Source of the DNA: Sphagnum magellanicum | Lineage: Eukaryota > Streptophyta > Sphagnopsida > Sphagnales > Sphagnaceae | Assembly: GCA_021904315.1 (NCBI GenBank) | Contig: CM038924.1 | Span: forward strand, 248,001-312,000 | Direction of reading: 5' to 3' | Length of the DNA stretch: 64,000 bases | Shown here: positions 1 through 12,100 of the stretch, piece by piece | Numbering within the stretch: the first letter of the stretch is position 1 | Layout: every line of letters begins with the position of its first letter | Position numbers and translations under genes: made by a program | Notes under the pieces: generated by a model | What the model was told of the DNA's origin: nothing | Databases searched by the model: none | Seen by the model: the letters and a program-made list of their open reading frames with translations, nothing else

Positions 1-543
1 GAAAATTCCCCACTTCTATTTCTTATAGGAATTTGGGTTGTGTCTCAATCCCAATGTGGCTGATCATCCTTTCAAACCAACTATTGATCATTGCCTTAGT
101 AAAAGCCATTATCTCACCAACTAACTAATCAAATGCAAATGTTTCCTTGGGCAAATTCCTCTTTTTGCTCCTCAACCTAATTTGGACCTCAGATCCACAT
201 CTAAAGCAAGCTTTTAAACCTACCATGGAAGGTTTTCGAGGCATGAAAAATCATTCGTGGGTGTTGAAAATGTATTTATTTCAACAAAGATTAACATTAA
301 TGATATAATCAAAAATCAATATTCATTGCTAGGTGTCCACACCATTGGCCTACTATGATTATCGATGAAATTAATGTTGGTCCAAAAAACAATCTTTCAT
401 AAATCAGTTTTTGGATTAACACTAATCCTTTCGCATTTTTGTACACCTTCTCTCTCACTACATTTTTTTTTGACATAAGCAATAAGATAAATGATTGATG
501 TGTACAAACAACATCACTGTTAAACAAAGGACAATCTCCTTAT
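1..543. other. AT-rich intergenic DNA
   Basis: No gene is recognisable. The open frames here are short, not conserved in appearance and typical of AT-rich noise. The right edge is set by the inverted-repeat element that begins at 544. Confidence 0.6.
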
Positions 544-1612
544 GTCGCTTAACAATTGTGTATGCAACATGGTGTGTACATATAGGCACTCCTATTGTAA
601 TCATGTGTGTGTGTGTTTGGATGTGTGTTTTGGAGGCCTAACATCATTGTACTTTGTGTGCAAAAGCCCAAAAGGAAAAGGGAGAAGGAGGTGGGGAGGG
701 GTGGGGAATCCTCATCACTCATCACAAATACCAACACACAAAAATACCTATCAAGTGCACCCCCATTCTCAGGTGCTTCTGAAACTTGCATGTGTTGTGC
801 GAAGACCCTCGTAGTATTATGGTTGCTGGACCCTTTACTCCCCCCCTCTCTCCTCCATATTTTCTCCATCTTCTTTTTTTGTTTTTCTTTTTGTCTTGTC
901 AAACTTACAGCCTTTTTGAAAGTTCATTTTAATATAATGAATTTGTGTACATATAAAATGTTGAACGAAACAAAAAAATTAATACCTTTTTTGGGTTTTT
1001 TTAAAAATATTTTTAAAAAAAATTCACTCTGGAAATAATAAAACTTAAGAAAACTGGCCCTGATATCCAATGAGTGAAAACCAATAGTTTGAAAATTGGG
1101 TGAAATTAATTTTCTCAAACTTTTGAAACCCTACCCCAATCTTTTGAAGATGAAGAAAAAATAATAAGTGAAATAAACAAGGAAAAATTTACATGTTTTT
1201 TGAAAAATTCAAACTTGACAATTTTTAGAAAACATAGAAAACAGCCCAACATTAGTTTAAATCATTGTTGGGAGAACATCTAATTTGGCATGTGAAAATT
1301 ATCAACTTCAGTTTTAGTTAGGAAAAACCAAGGTCAAGTTTTATTTTTCAAAGATCTAGATCTAAAATTAGATTCCATTTATATGTGGAACCCTGACTAT
1401 ATACATTTAAAACTTGGATTGGAGGTTCTTCATAAAAACATTTATTAGCCATTCAACACAAGTTTAAACTTCAGATGTCACAAATATAATAATGGGTCTT
1501 TAAAAAAATTATGTCTTTGTAATCATGGTTTATTATTATGAATGTTAATTGAGAAAAAACCGACCCTTGCCTATTTGTACACACCATGTTGCATACACAA
1601 TTGTTAAGCGAC
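544..1612. mobile_element. Non-autonomous DNA transposon with long near-perfect TIRs
   Basis: The left end (544-588) and right end (1568-1612) are inverted copies of each other over about 45 bases with a single mismatch. Each arm, read inward, begins GTCGCTTAACAATTGTGTAT. The interior of about 1 kb is AT-rich, holds a short GT run near 604-615 and encodes nothing I recognise, so this is a non-autonomous (MITE-like) element. A clean target duplication is not visible: left flank CTCCTTAT, right flank CCGTTATT. The superfamily is therefore left open. The near identity of the arms suggests a fairly recent insertion compared with the other repeats here. Confidence 0.75.
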
Positions 1613-2515
1613 CCGTTATTGATTGCTCATGACTTGTTTCACCACTTTTGAGGTGGTTTTGCTGAGCATTGTGTGTGCACAGTGTTTATTTTGAGGAATT
1701 TTCTTTTGGAGCCAATTCAAGTGGTGATCATCCTTAGGAAGATGTAGAAACATTGGCAATGATCCCTATGAAGATTTTAGCCACATCTGGGCTATGAATC
1801 AAAAATGAAATATAAATTGTTAATCATCCTTTCATATATTTGGCTATGTAATAAAAAACAAATACAGGAATCCAATGATTTTTACTATTTTTTTCCTCAC
1901 TTTTGGTGGTGATCCAAAACCTCCAAAAACACTTGAATTTTCAACTTTTTATTTTTCATTTCGCCAGTTTAAAAGAAAAAAAAAAGGCTGTGTGCGCATC
2001 AACTTTAGAGCACACCCGCTGGTACATTTTGATTTCATGAAAGTGGTGAAATTTTTTTTTTGAAAAGATACATTTTATGTGTCAAAATCCTTTTTTTCCC
2101 AAATTTTTTCTCTTTTTTCTTTTTTTGGCCAAAGTAATAAAGATTCGCCACCCCAAAAATTCACTAGGCATAAACTGGATGTGCTTTTGTTTCTTCTTTT
2201 ATTTTAATATTCCAATTCTTCCCCTATTACAAAATCCAATGCAAAAAAAAATCATTTAAAAAAAGACACAACCCCTGTAGATTATGATGAAGTATTCATC
2301 AAATATATTGAGAATTGAACATTTTTCAAACCTCTTTATATTTGTGGATTCTTTCTCCACAATGTTAGATGTGTGAAGATTTAACCATAGAATCATTTGG
2401 AAATCTTTTGGAATAATTTAGAATACTTTATTTCTCAATATGGAATTTTCAAATTTAATTAATTATCCAATAGACATACGTGGTTGAAGCTATCGTTATA
2501 GCATAGAAGTTCCTT
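1613..2515. other. AT-rich intergenic DNA, no gene seen
   Basis: Poly-A/T rich sequence with phrases such as GGTGATCATCC and TTTTGGCTA that recur loosely at 60-110 and 3570-3670. This suggests very old repeat copies. No coding sequence or element ends are recognisable. Confidence 0.5.
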
Positions 2516-2573
2516 CTACAAACCCTAAACCCTAAACCCTTGCATTGATTGTTTAGGGTTTTAGGGTTTGTAG
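2516..2573. repeat. Inverted interstitial telomere-like repeat (hairpin)
   Basis: The left arm (2516-2540) carries three CCCTAAA units and the right arm (2551-2573) carries TTTAGGG units. The arms are nearly perfect reverse complements, both ending in CTACAAA/TTTGTAG, separated by about 10 bases. The unit is the plant telomere repeat TTTAGGG. The arrangement could form a hairpin or mark a head-to-head fusion or repair scar. Confidence 0.8.
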
Positions 2574-3800
2574 CAACAGTCAAAGTAATAACACAAGTTT
2601 TAATTCATTGCAAAGCTTTGAAAGTAAGATTACAATGACATAGGTTACAAAATTTTCTATTCATCGGAGTGAAAGGTAATAAGATTGATGTACAAACTTT
2701 TGTGCAATAATAGAAGGGAAAGGTGTCAAGGAAAAGATGAAAATACGAAGTTGTGTTAAAACATGGCCATATTAAAAGTGTTCTGTATCATGTGGTTGTA
2801 AAATAATAAGACTTTGGATTGATTTTTGTTTCAAGTATTTCTCAATTGTTATTCTTCAAAATAATAACAATCATAAGAAGATTTGCAAATTTATGTTAAT
2901 AGAATATGATGTTTAGTGATTTTCATTTACGTGGAATTCATCCTTGAATGTCAAGTCGAACCAATTTGGTCCATCTTTTAGTGTATTTTTTGGCTTTTTG
3001 CGATGTTTAGGGGTAAATGTAAATGGATCGAAGTTAGACATGTGTGGTCAAACATATTTCCCTATTTTTTTTTGAAATAACAAGAATCATTAAAAGAGTT
3101 TGTTTAATGTATCAAAAAGTTAAAACCTATCTAGGCAATATAACAAGTGATTTTCAAGACTCGTATTTGAGAACAGATCCTTATGCATAAATAGGTGGAT
3201 ATTTATCTTTAAAAATGAACTCAAGTAAATTGGTGATTGAAGTTATTATTTTAAGAGTGAAATTAATAATAGATGGGTCTAAATTCTTTTAAAAAAATTT
3301 GATACTGGTATTTTGTATGGTTAAAAAGCCAAAAAAAAAACTTATCCAACCCATAATGGGAAAAAAATAAATAATAATAACAACAGGCCAACACTGGTTA
3401 ATACAAAAGAGTCAGAGCATTTTTGTGGGTGCATTGCACAACATGTTTTGAATGAAGATTACTATAGACTTGTTCAAAAGCTCAAGAAAATGGCTTTGGC
3501 TCAATAGTTTTGTTTGAGCCCAAAGGGAGCTCTTAGGAGTTTTTTTTTTCCCCATATTTGTGATGTAGCTGAATTGGCGATCATTCACAATGTAATTTAA
3601 TCAAATTTGGCTATAAGTGAGATAGGAAAAATTGAAAAAAATTTGTGATTCCTTCACATTTTTGGCTACATGCTAGAACCCAATAGAGAAATCTGGAGAT
3701 ATTGCAAAAAAAAAAGAGTAAAAATTTGGCGACTAATTGTTTTTAAAACACAAATTGTTAGCCATTTTGGGAAAAGGAAAAGAGCCAACTCGCTAAATTT
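2574..3800. other. AT-rich intergenic DNA, no gene seen
   Basis: Long A/T stretches and no coding frame of note. Towards 3800 the composition changes sharply to CpG-containing sequence, which marks the promoter side of the cyclopropane synthase gene. Confidence 0.5.
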
Positions 3801-3829
3801 AGCCATAGGAAAAAAAAAGGCTGCCCGCC

Positions 3830-6170
3830 CGTGTGTACGAGAGATTAGGAAAGAATGAGAATTTGTTACTTACGGGCGTGAGCGAGGGGAGCGAAGAACT
3901 CTCGTCGTCGACGGTGGTTGCCATCGCTGTCGCTCGTTTAGCCGCGCCACAGTTTTCGCGGATTCCGTGCCCGATTAAGGCGGAGAGTGAGACGATGATC
4001 AAGCAGGAGCAGTAGCAGCAGGCATCATTAAATGCGAGGAGCCAGAAAATCCAAAAAATCCGCGGGACCAACAATTTATTAGAGCAGCCCCACCAGGGGC
4101 TCAGTGCGGGACTCTGCAAAACAAAAATTCTCACATCCAAGTTTAGTTATTTACTTCTCTGCAACCCCGCCCATAAAACTGAAATTGGGACTGCAAATAG
4201 GTGGCGCCGACTGATACAGGAGCATAATTTTTTACAACGCTGTTTGGCACCTTTTTTTTTTCTCTTTTTTTTGGTTCTTCCTTTTTTGTCCTTTTTTCGC
4301 TTTGCGATTTCATCGTCTTCTTTATCCTCCTGCATTTCTCGCTTCCGGTCTCTGGAATCTCCCCCCCGCGCCCCCCATCTCTCTCTCTCTTTCTTTTCTT
4401 TTGCTTTTCAACGATTTTTCCTCTTTATCTTGCTGTTGCTGTTTGTCTTCCTCCTCCTCTCTCTCTCTCTCTTTCTCTCTCTACTCTTCCAGTTACCATC
4501 ACCTCCTTATCGAGTTCATCTTTCTCTCGTGGAACAAGAAATTGCGTTTTTGGTTCCTTCGTCGAGGCAGCAAGTTGCTTCGGGATTTCTCAATGATGAT
4601 GTTGCCAGTTGAGTTTTGATCACCGGAAAGAAAAAGAAAGCCTCCAATTCAAGGTGCTTTTTCTTGCTCGGAAGTTCTTCCCTGTTTTTTTTCTCCTTTG
4701 AACATTGTCATTTAGACCTGCATTGCAATCATCTTTTTCCTGCTTGTGATTTGTCGTCGTCATTTTGGTTCTGATTCATGACTGTGATGTTTGCTCCTTC
4801 TTCGTTCTTTTTATTTTTCCTATTTCTTCTTCAATCTCTCTACATTATCGTGTGCATTTTTCTCTCCTTGCGCTCTTCCTCTGTTATCCGCTCCTCTTTA
4901 TTAGTGTTTCTCTTTCCTTCTACTTCGCTTTTGTTTTGTTTTGCTCCGTAAGCAGCAGCAGATTTGTGACGCAACAAGAAGGCAAGGGAGCTGGAATCCT
5001 TTAGTTTTTTACACTAGTCTCCACTTTTCTTTCCGCTGCGTGTTCCCGCCAATTTTTCCTATGTGTGTGGTACATGGAGCTTGGACAGATGTCGCAATCA
5101 GCAATGCGACAACCTCCATTGTCAATTCTTCTCTCTTTTCCGCTGTTTCCGTCGCTGATGGATCCGTTGTTACGTACCCGGGACATCATCTTTTGTTTTA
5201 TCATTTTGTCTCAGCTCGTGAGCGCATTCCTTTTGTAGGGAGGGAGTGCCAAGACGCGCAAATGTACGCATCTGTGTGAGCCGGCGCTGAGTTTTTCGTA
5301 CCTGTTCCATACACACTCTTCTGACAGGCAGTCTGTACCGCACTACTTGCTCCAGCTTCTTCCTCTTCAAACGTAGGCCGACTTTATATCAGCAGACTCC
5401 ATCATCATCATCATCAGAAGAAATCTTTCTTTTCTGCGCGCGCTCGTATTCTTATTACAAAATAGCGCCTTTTCACGAAATATCACAAAGTGCGTCGTCA
5501 CCAAAAGGAATTGACTACGCATATTCCTCCTCCTTTTGGCGATGAAGCTGATCGCGAAGGTGTCCGCTCGAAGCTTCTTACTTGGAGTGTGGTCCAGCGA
5601 GGAAGTAGTAGGATGTAAGTCCTAATAGTCCATAAAATCTTCTTCTTCTTCTTCTCTGCTGCTGTTTTTTCCTTTGCGGGTGAGATGTCTCAAGGTCTTC
5701 TCCAGGAGTAGTAGTAGCGAGCAGCAGCTCTGTAAGCCTTTGTTGTGCTCTGACAAATGACTGTGGAGAAACTGTAATAAGATTTGGGGTTCTCGACAGC
5801 TTCATTTTTCTCAACTTCTGTGACTTCTTCTATATCCGTCTCTCTCTCTCCCCTCCCATCTGCCACTTTTATGTATGTTGGAGTGTGTGGTCTGCTGCTA
5901 CAAAGTTTTGTTTTCTGGTACAGTCTCCTTTACAGAGTAAGTACAGCAGGAGGATGCGAAGGCTGCTGGGGAATTGATGAGCCTCATCATCTGTTTCGAA
6001 AAATCTTTGATTTCCATATCTATCTTTCTGTCTTATCTTTTTCGTTGAGTATCTGCTGCTATGACTGGCTGCTGGTCTGGTCTCATACCAAGATGTTTTT
6101 TTGGCTGCTGCAGTTGCCTCCTTCACATAGTAAAACCCATTGCAGTAGTTGAAGGCGCCGAAAATTCAAA
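3830..6170 (+). promoter_or_regulatory. CpG-rich promoter and pyrimidine-rich leader of the cyclopropane synthase gene
   Basis: Unlike its surroundings, this stretch keeps many CG dinucleotides (for example 3890-3990) and has long CT-rich runs (about 4240-4500, with CT microsatellites near 4378 and 4459). These are common in plant promoters and 5' leaders. A possible leader intron could run from AAG/GTGC at 4654 to GCTGCAG at 6113, with a short untranslated exon up to the ATG at 6171. That is inference. No convincing TATA box was identified. The open frames on the CT tract (4244-4619) are compositional. Confidence 0.4.
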
Positions 6171-9100
6171 ATGAGAGTTGCTGTGGTTGGAGTGGGTGTG
6201 GCCGGTCTTGTAGCTGCACGCACTCTGGCTCTGGCTGGGGTGGATATTGTGCTGTATGAAAAGGAAGATTACATTGGTGGACATTCCCGCACTGTCCACC
6301 ATGAAGGCATTGGTCTTGATACAGGTTTCATGGTCTTCAACAGGGTATGAGAGAGTATCATTTCCGGCTTCTATCAAATTGTTTCTTTGATGTCTGTGAC
6401 CCCCCCCCCCCCTTCAGATTTCTGTTGAAAACTCCACTTTCATTCATCATTTTGTGTCTGACATAGCATTCTGTGGTTTTTTAGGTCACGTACCCCAATA
6501 TGATCAAGTACTTTGAAGAAGTTGGGGTGGAGATGGAGACCTCAGATATGTCATTTTCAGTTAGCTTGAATTCAGGAAAGGGTTGTGAGTGGGGCAGCAG
6601 AAGCCTTGGAGGGCTCTTTGCACAAAAGCGCAATATTTTGAATCCGTATTTCTACCAAATGATCCGTGAAATAGTAAAGTTCAAAGATGATGTGCTTAGG
6701 TACCTTTCCGTCTGTCAAGCTACTCAGCACTCTCCTCAATTGCACTCTATGTCTGACCGAGACTACATATTCTACATTCATCTCTCTTGAGAAACAAAAG
6801 TTGCACCCTTCAGATTTGAGATTTCTCTAATGTTGCTATTTTTGTCAGGACTACATTTGTCATGTATGTTGGCTGACACTGCGAAAACATGAATGTTAGG
6901 TATTTGGAAAATCTGGAAGAAGGAGATGGTCATTCTGAAAGAAAGATTGAGACTCTGGGGGAATTTTTAGACTCGCACAAATACTCACAGAAATTCCGTG
7001 AGTGCTACTTGGTATGTTCAGTTAACCCCAACTTTCCTGGTTCGTTATGAATCTTATCTGCAAGTGCACTGTCGGAAGTTGCATGGGGAAATTTTCCGCT
7101 TAGCTAGGATTGATAGGGCAGTTTCTGGGATGGTTTATGATGCTGGGAGTCAGGTACCTGTTTGTGCATCCATATGGTCATGCCCATCAGAGGTCGTACT
7201 TGGGTTTTCGGCTGCATCTATTCTCACATTCTGCCGGAATCACCACCTCCTTCAGGTATTATTCTTTGTCCTGTGTCATGTCAGTGGCTCAAAAACATTG
7301 TTAGGAAAATTCTATTTGTCCTTTCTTCACTGTTGAGGATCCTTATCTAGCTTTTTCTGAAGGCATTTTGACGTGATCTTGCAGAACATGGCCATTAAAG
7401 ATATCTGAGGATTGCAATGTTGTATTAATTGTCACCTGGCTGATGCAGTTGTTTGGCCGCCCACAGTGGCTTACGGTCAAGGGCCGCTCTGAAACATATG
7501 TATCAAAGGTTGGAACTGGGCACTTTCTTGTTCCCATTCTATGTATTTCATGTTGCCTATGCATGTGTCCTGGAGAATGGGTCATTAAATTGACTCAGTT
7601 GTTTTGAAGATGGGATGGGATGGTCTTGACTTTTAAAACTGATTCATCTCTGGTTGCAGATTATTGCAGATCTGAAAGCAGTAGGCTCACAAATTCTGAC
7701 TGGAACTGCTGTTACTCACATCACCACTACATCTCAAGGTATGTCACTTGTAACACAAATGGAAGCTCACTCTTCGTTGTGCAGGAGTATGGGTTTTGGA
7801 AGTCCAACTGCTGTGGAAATCAGAGGTTTGTATCCAATCTTAAATGCTGGGACTTAAGGGCTTTTGAGACCTTTGGGGGGAGGACTCAGCAAACCATGGT
7901 ATTTAGTCATGCAACTATAATGTATCCAGCCACGTCAGGGATGCAGCAGCTGAAAAGACTCTCAAGCTTGTCTGACCAATGTAAAAATTCAGTAAGAGTC
8001 TATACACAGCACAGTGCACATATGGTCAGTTGTGAGAGATTCAGTCTACTCACAACATTGCTTTGGAGTGAACTTCAATCATCAATTATGTATCTCTGTC
8101 CTTACAGTGGGCCTCATGAGCCCCAATCTTCTCTTATACGGTCTCTATTCCACTGTGGTCCTTGCTCTGAGCCAGACTCCTGTATATATTGCAGCTCAGG
8201 GCCTCTCAAACTATCATGGGTTGCTCGGTCAGACTTGTGACAGCATTTGATTTGGCGTTAACTCCCACAAAGTTGAAGTCCTGGGAACTCAGGAACAGGA
8301 ACATAGACTAGATTGAATTTTTTTGGGGAAACTCTTATTAGTTGGGTTTATCAGACCTGTAGGAATTTATGTTAACACTATTCAGAAAACAGATTACTCT
8401 CAGTTGTCAGATGGAACTTGGCTCTGATGGCCTCCAGTTTGGGCATGCACCCATGCTTCTTTGCAAAATTAGTGATATAATATCACTTGACTGCAGGCAT
8501 TCAAGTAGAGGATGAGAATGGTGGAGTTCAGATGTTTGATAAGTGCCTTGTGGGTGCACATGCACCTGATGCCCTGCAAATGCTGGGAGATGAGGCAACA
8601 TTTGATGAACGTTGCATTCTTGGTGCTTTCCAATACAGTGCTAGGTACATTGATCATTGCAAGGGGGTAGCTATGAATTAGTTATCCTGCTGGTTGCTAT
8701 TTTCATGCTTCTCAGATTCACAGATTATTGGTGGATATTCAAACTTATCAACAAAGTAATCTTTCCTGATCTCTTGTGTTCTAATAGTGTCTACTTTTCA
8801 TACCATTTCCTCAGTCTATATGGGCCATCGTTACATGCTCATTTACTGCTTGGTTGGGTTCTTGTAGTGAAATATATCTCCACCGGGATACGGAGCTGAT
8901 GCCCAAGAACCCAGCAGCATGGACTGCATGGAACTTCTTAGGTGACATCAAGGGTCATGTGTGTGTGACATATTGGCTCAATCTTCTTCAGGTCAGGAGT
9001 GTTTGGAAGCAAGCCACCTCTACTCATCACCATTCCTTGTTCCCAGTTAGTGGGGGTGTGACTGAGCTTGAGTGGCCATGCCAGATCTGATCTGAACTTT

Positions 9101-12100
9101 GAAGTCAATTACCCTTGGCTGAAAATAGTCTTGGGATGTGTGACTTCCCAAGATAGCAGTGCCACAAAGACCTATAAGCTGACCTTGAAGGGGGGCAACA
9201 CCCTAGTGATGCCATGGAAGGGTATCTCAGTCATACTCTCTCTGCACATCTTACCACCAAATTTTTACCCCCTTATTCACATTGCACTAAGCACACCAAG
9301 TATTTCTTGGTCTCATGGAGCAATTGAGTATCTTGTGCATGGCAGACTGAAAAATCCAGTCCTGCATTGAGTACTTGTCCTTTGGTTTGTGCTGTCTGTA
9401 AGATGTTGATTATTGTTTTTCTTCACAGAATCTGAAGATCAAAGGGCTGCCTTATCTTATCACTCTGAATCCATCCCAAGAGCCAAAGCATATTGTGGAT
9501 AAGTGGTACACAAGTCATCCAGTACCTTCTCCTGCAGCAGCTGCAGCAGCAAAGCAATTTGATAGAATTCAGGGAAAACGGGGCATCTGGTTTTGTGGAG
9601 CCTATCAAGGTAGATAACACACTGCAATTCTTTGCATTAAAATCAGGAAGTTGCCAAAGTTGGTGAAACAATCAAAGCTTTTCATACCTGAGTGAGGCAA
9701 CAGTCTGCATTGCAGTGGTCCTTGGTGGGCAATCTGCCACATTATTTTGCACAAGTACAATATTCTCTTCTGGTTCTATTTTCTTATTCTTGTTCAATTA
9801 TTTCACTGAATTTGATTCTTGTTGTGGTGACTGCTTGTATGGTTTCAGGATATGGATTTCATGAAGATGGTTTTAAGGTACAGTCCAGAATTCTCTTCTA
9901 GTCTGCTGGATAGTCTATAGAAGATGCTGGAACTGAGTGGAATCTTGAATATCTAGCCTACGTGCTAAAAACTCACTTACTGAACTGTATGCTTGATGAT
10001 GGTTGCAGGCAGGGCTAGAAGCAGCAAATGGGTTGCTGGGTGCAGAGTTCATGCCACTGCCTCTTGTGCCACAAATGTTACCAACATACTTAGAGTCAAT
10101 CTCCCGGTTGGTTGTCATCAGGTTTCTCAGGAAGTTTGTCTGCACAGGAGAAATTCAGTAAGTTTCCATCTTCTATATTAGATCCTGTAGGAAAATGGCA
10201 GAAAATTGGAAGTTTTCCACCATGATTTTCTGGAGGTTTAAAAATCATATGGATATGTATGGACACATTGTGGAAGTCATGAATGTTGTTTGGCTCATGT
10301 TTTGTGGTGGGATGTAAATCTTCAGATTGCTGGAATCTGGTGGAACTATATTCAACTGCATTGGTGATGAGAAGGGATGCGCTCTGAGTTGTAAACTGCG
10401 CATCATTCGTCCTGCCTTTTATTGGAAGGTCAGAACATGCCACCTTATATACTAGAATCATGGGCCAGGTTTACCTACAGGATTAATGTTTCACTTGGAA
10501 GTAGTGTTGTCCCCAATTGTTGACAGCTCCTAGAGGGATTCTTCACATAAGGGTGCATGGAAGCCCAATTGAAATGTTCAATGTGGCCTGTTGGAAGGAC
10601 AGATTGCCACGAGGCAAGACTTGGGGTTGGCTGATGCTTATGTGGACGGAGACTTCACTTGTGTTGATGAACAAGATGGGCTTCTTAGTTTCCTGCGGGT
10701 ATGGATTGCAGTATACTTCTGAAAATGACATCTATAAAAAAGTTGCTGATGTCTTGGTAAATGTAGACCATGCTGGACGTGGGTATCCTTTATGGAGATG
10801 GTTTACATTTCTACTTTTAACGCAGATTATGATTGCAAACCGAGATATCAATCGACTGTCTGCAGGGCAATCATTTCAAAACAGGTTATTCAGCTGCCAT
10901 CCATATCTGATTTGAGTATTTCCTAGAATAAATAAAAATATTTTCTTTCAAGCTCACTTGGAGCAAAGGAGCCTTAATTTGATTGGTGTAATCAAGGCCT
11001 ATATTAGCTGTGACTTTTATCTAGCTTCTGTGGTGATAACTTGTTCATAAATATTGCAAGCCAAGCTTATCAAGGGTGGAATCCAATGACTGCAAAGTTG
11101 CATTGTGCTTCATGCCTCAGAAAACTTCTTGATTCTTAAGTGTGGTTTCAGATTTTAAATTCCTAATGATGGTCTGTATAGGAGGGGCTGGACGAGACCA
11201 CTTTTGCTTACCTCAGCAATGGATTCAGCCATATCCTACTTACGACATTTACTGCGCAGCAATACATTGACAAATTCGCGCAGAAACATTTCTCAGCACT
11301 ATGACTTGGTACAAATTTTCTTCTCTCTGCCATTTTGTTGCTGTCAAATGGACATCCTACACCAGAGTGACATGAGAAAATGTCATTTTTTTGTGGTACT
11401 TTTGTGGGTGTCAACCCACATTTTCTGCAAGACTGAACTGGAGCCACGAAATCCTGAAATCTCAAATATTGAATGTGTTTCTGTGGAAAGCTGGCAAGAA
11501 TCTTCTGTGTATTTTGATTGCAAATTGCTGTGCCATTATGGAAGGGTTGTCATCCTGAGCAACTCCCAAGTACAGGAGGTTGTTCTCATTAGAGTAATTG
11601 AGCTTTGTGTCTACAGTAAATTAAAAATGAGACCTGCTTAAGTCCCTCGACCTTGTAAATGAAACTTTGACAGTTAGCATCATAGAGATCATGAAGTTTT
11701 GAAGTATGTTCACATTGTGTGGTGGTTGCAAACATATGAGTTTTCTCATGGATTGCCAAAGTACTGACGTATTGTGATGGGTGAATAGAGCAATGACATG
11801 TTCTCACTATTCCTTGATGAGACAATGACATATTCATGTGCAATTTTCAAGGTGTGTGACTGATTACTTTCCACTATTGTGTTTCTCTCTTACCTCATAT
11901 GAGAGGAGGCAAGCAAATATTGGTTTATGATCACTACAGTAACCTATTATAATCAGGGATCCAATGCAAAGCATGATGAGGGCCATGGAGATAGAGAGAG
12001 ACAGAAAGAAACTGCTCTGGTGTGGTCCATTTCTATATGCTTGAAAGAATGTGAGTGAGTGGGGGTTCTGAGTGAGGGTGAAATTGCTCAGGTGTTACTG

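Noticed and set aside
549-1038. Open frames of 117 and 143 codons
   Set aside because: They lie inside the inverted-repeat transposon and show no conserved protein pattern.
4244-4619. Overlapping open frames rich in Phe, Leu and Ser
   Set aside because: Translations of CT-rich leader sequence; composition, not coding.
7620-8240. 206-codon open frame on the plus strand
   Set aside because: It overlaps exon 6 of the cyclopropane synthase gene in another frame and mostly covers intron 6; no protein similarity recognised.
11204-11641. 145-codon open frame on the plus strand
   Set aside because: It starts inside exon 15 out of frame and runs through intron 15 of the cyclopropane synthase gene; a shadow.
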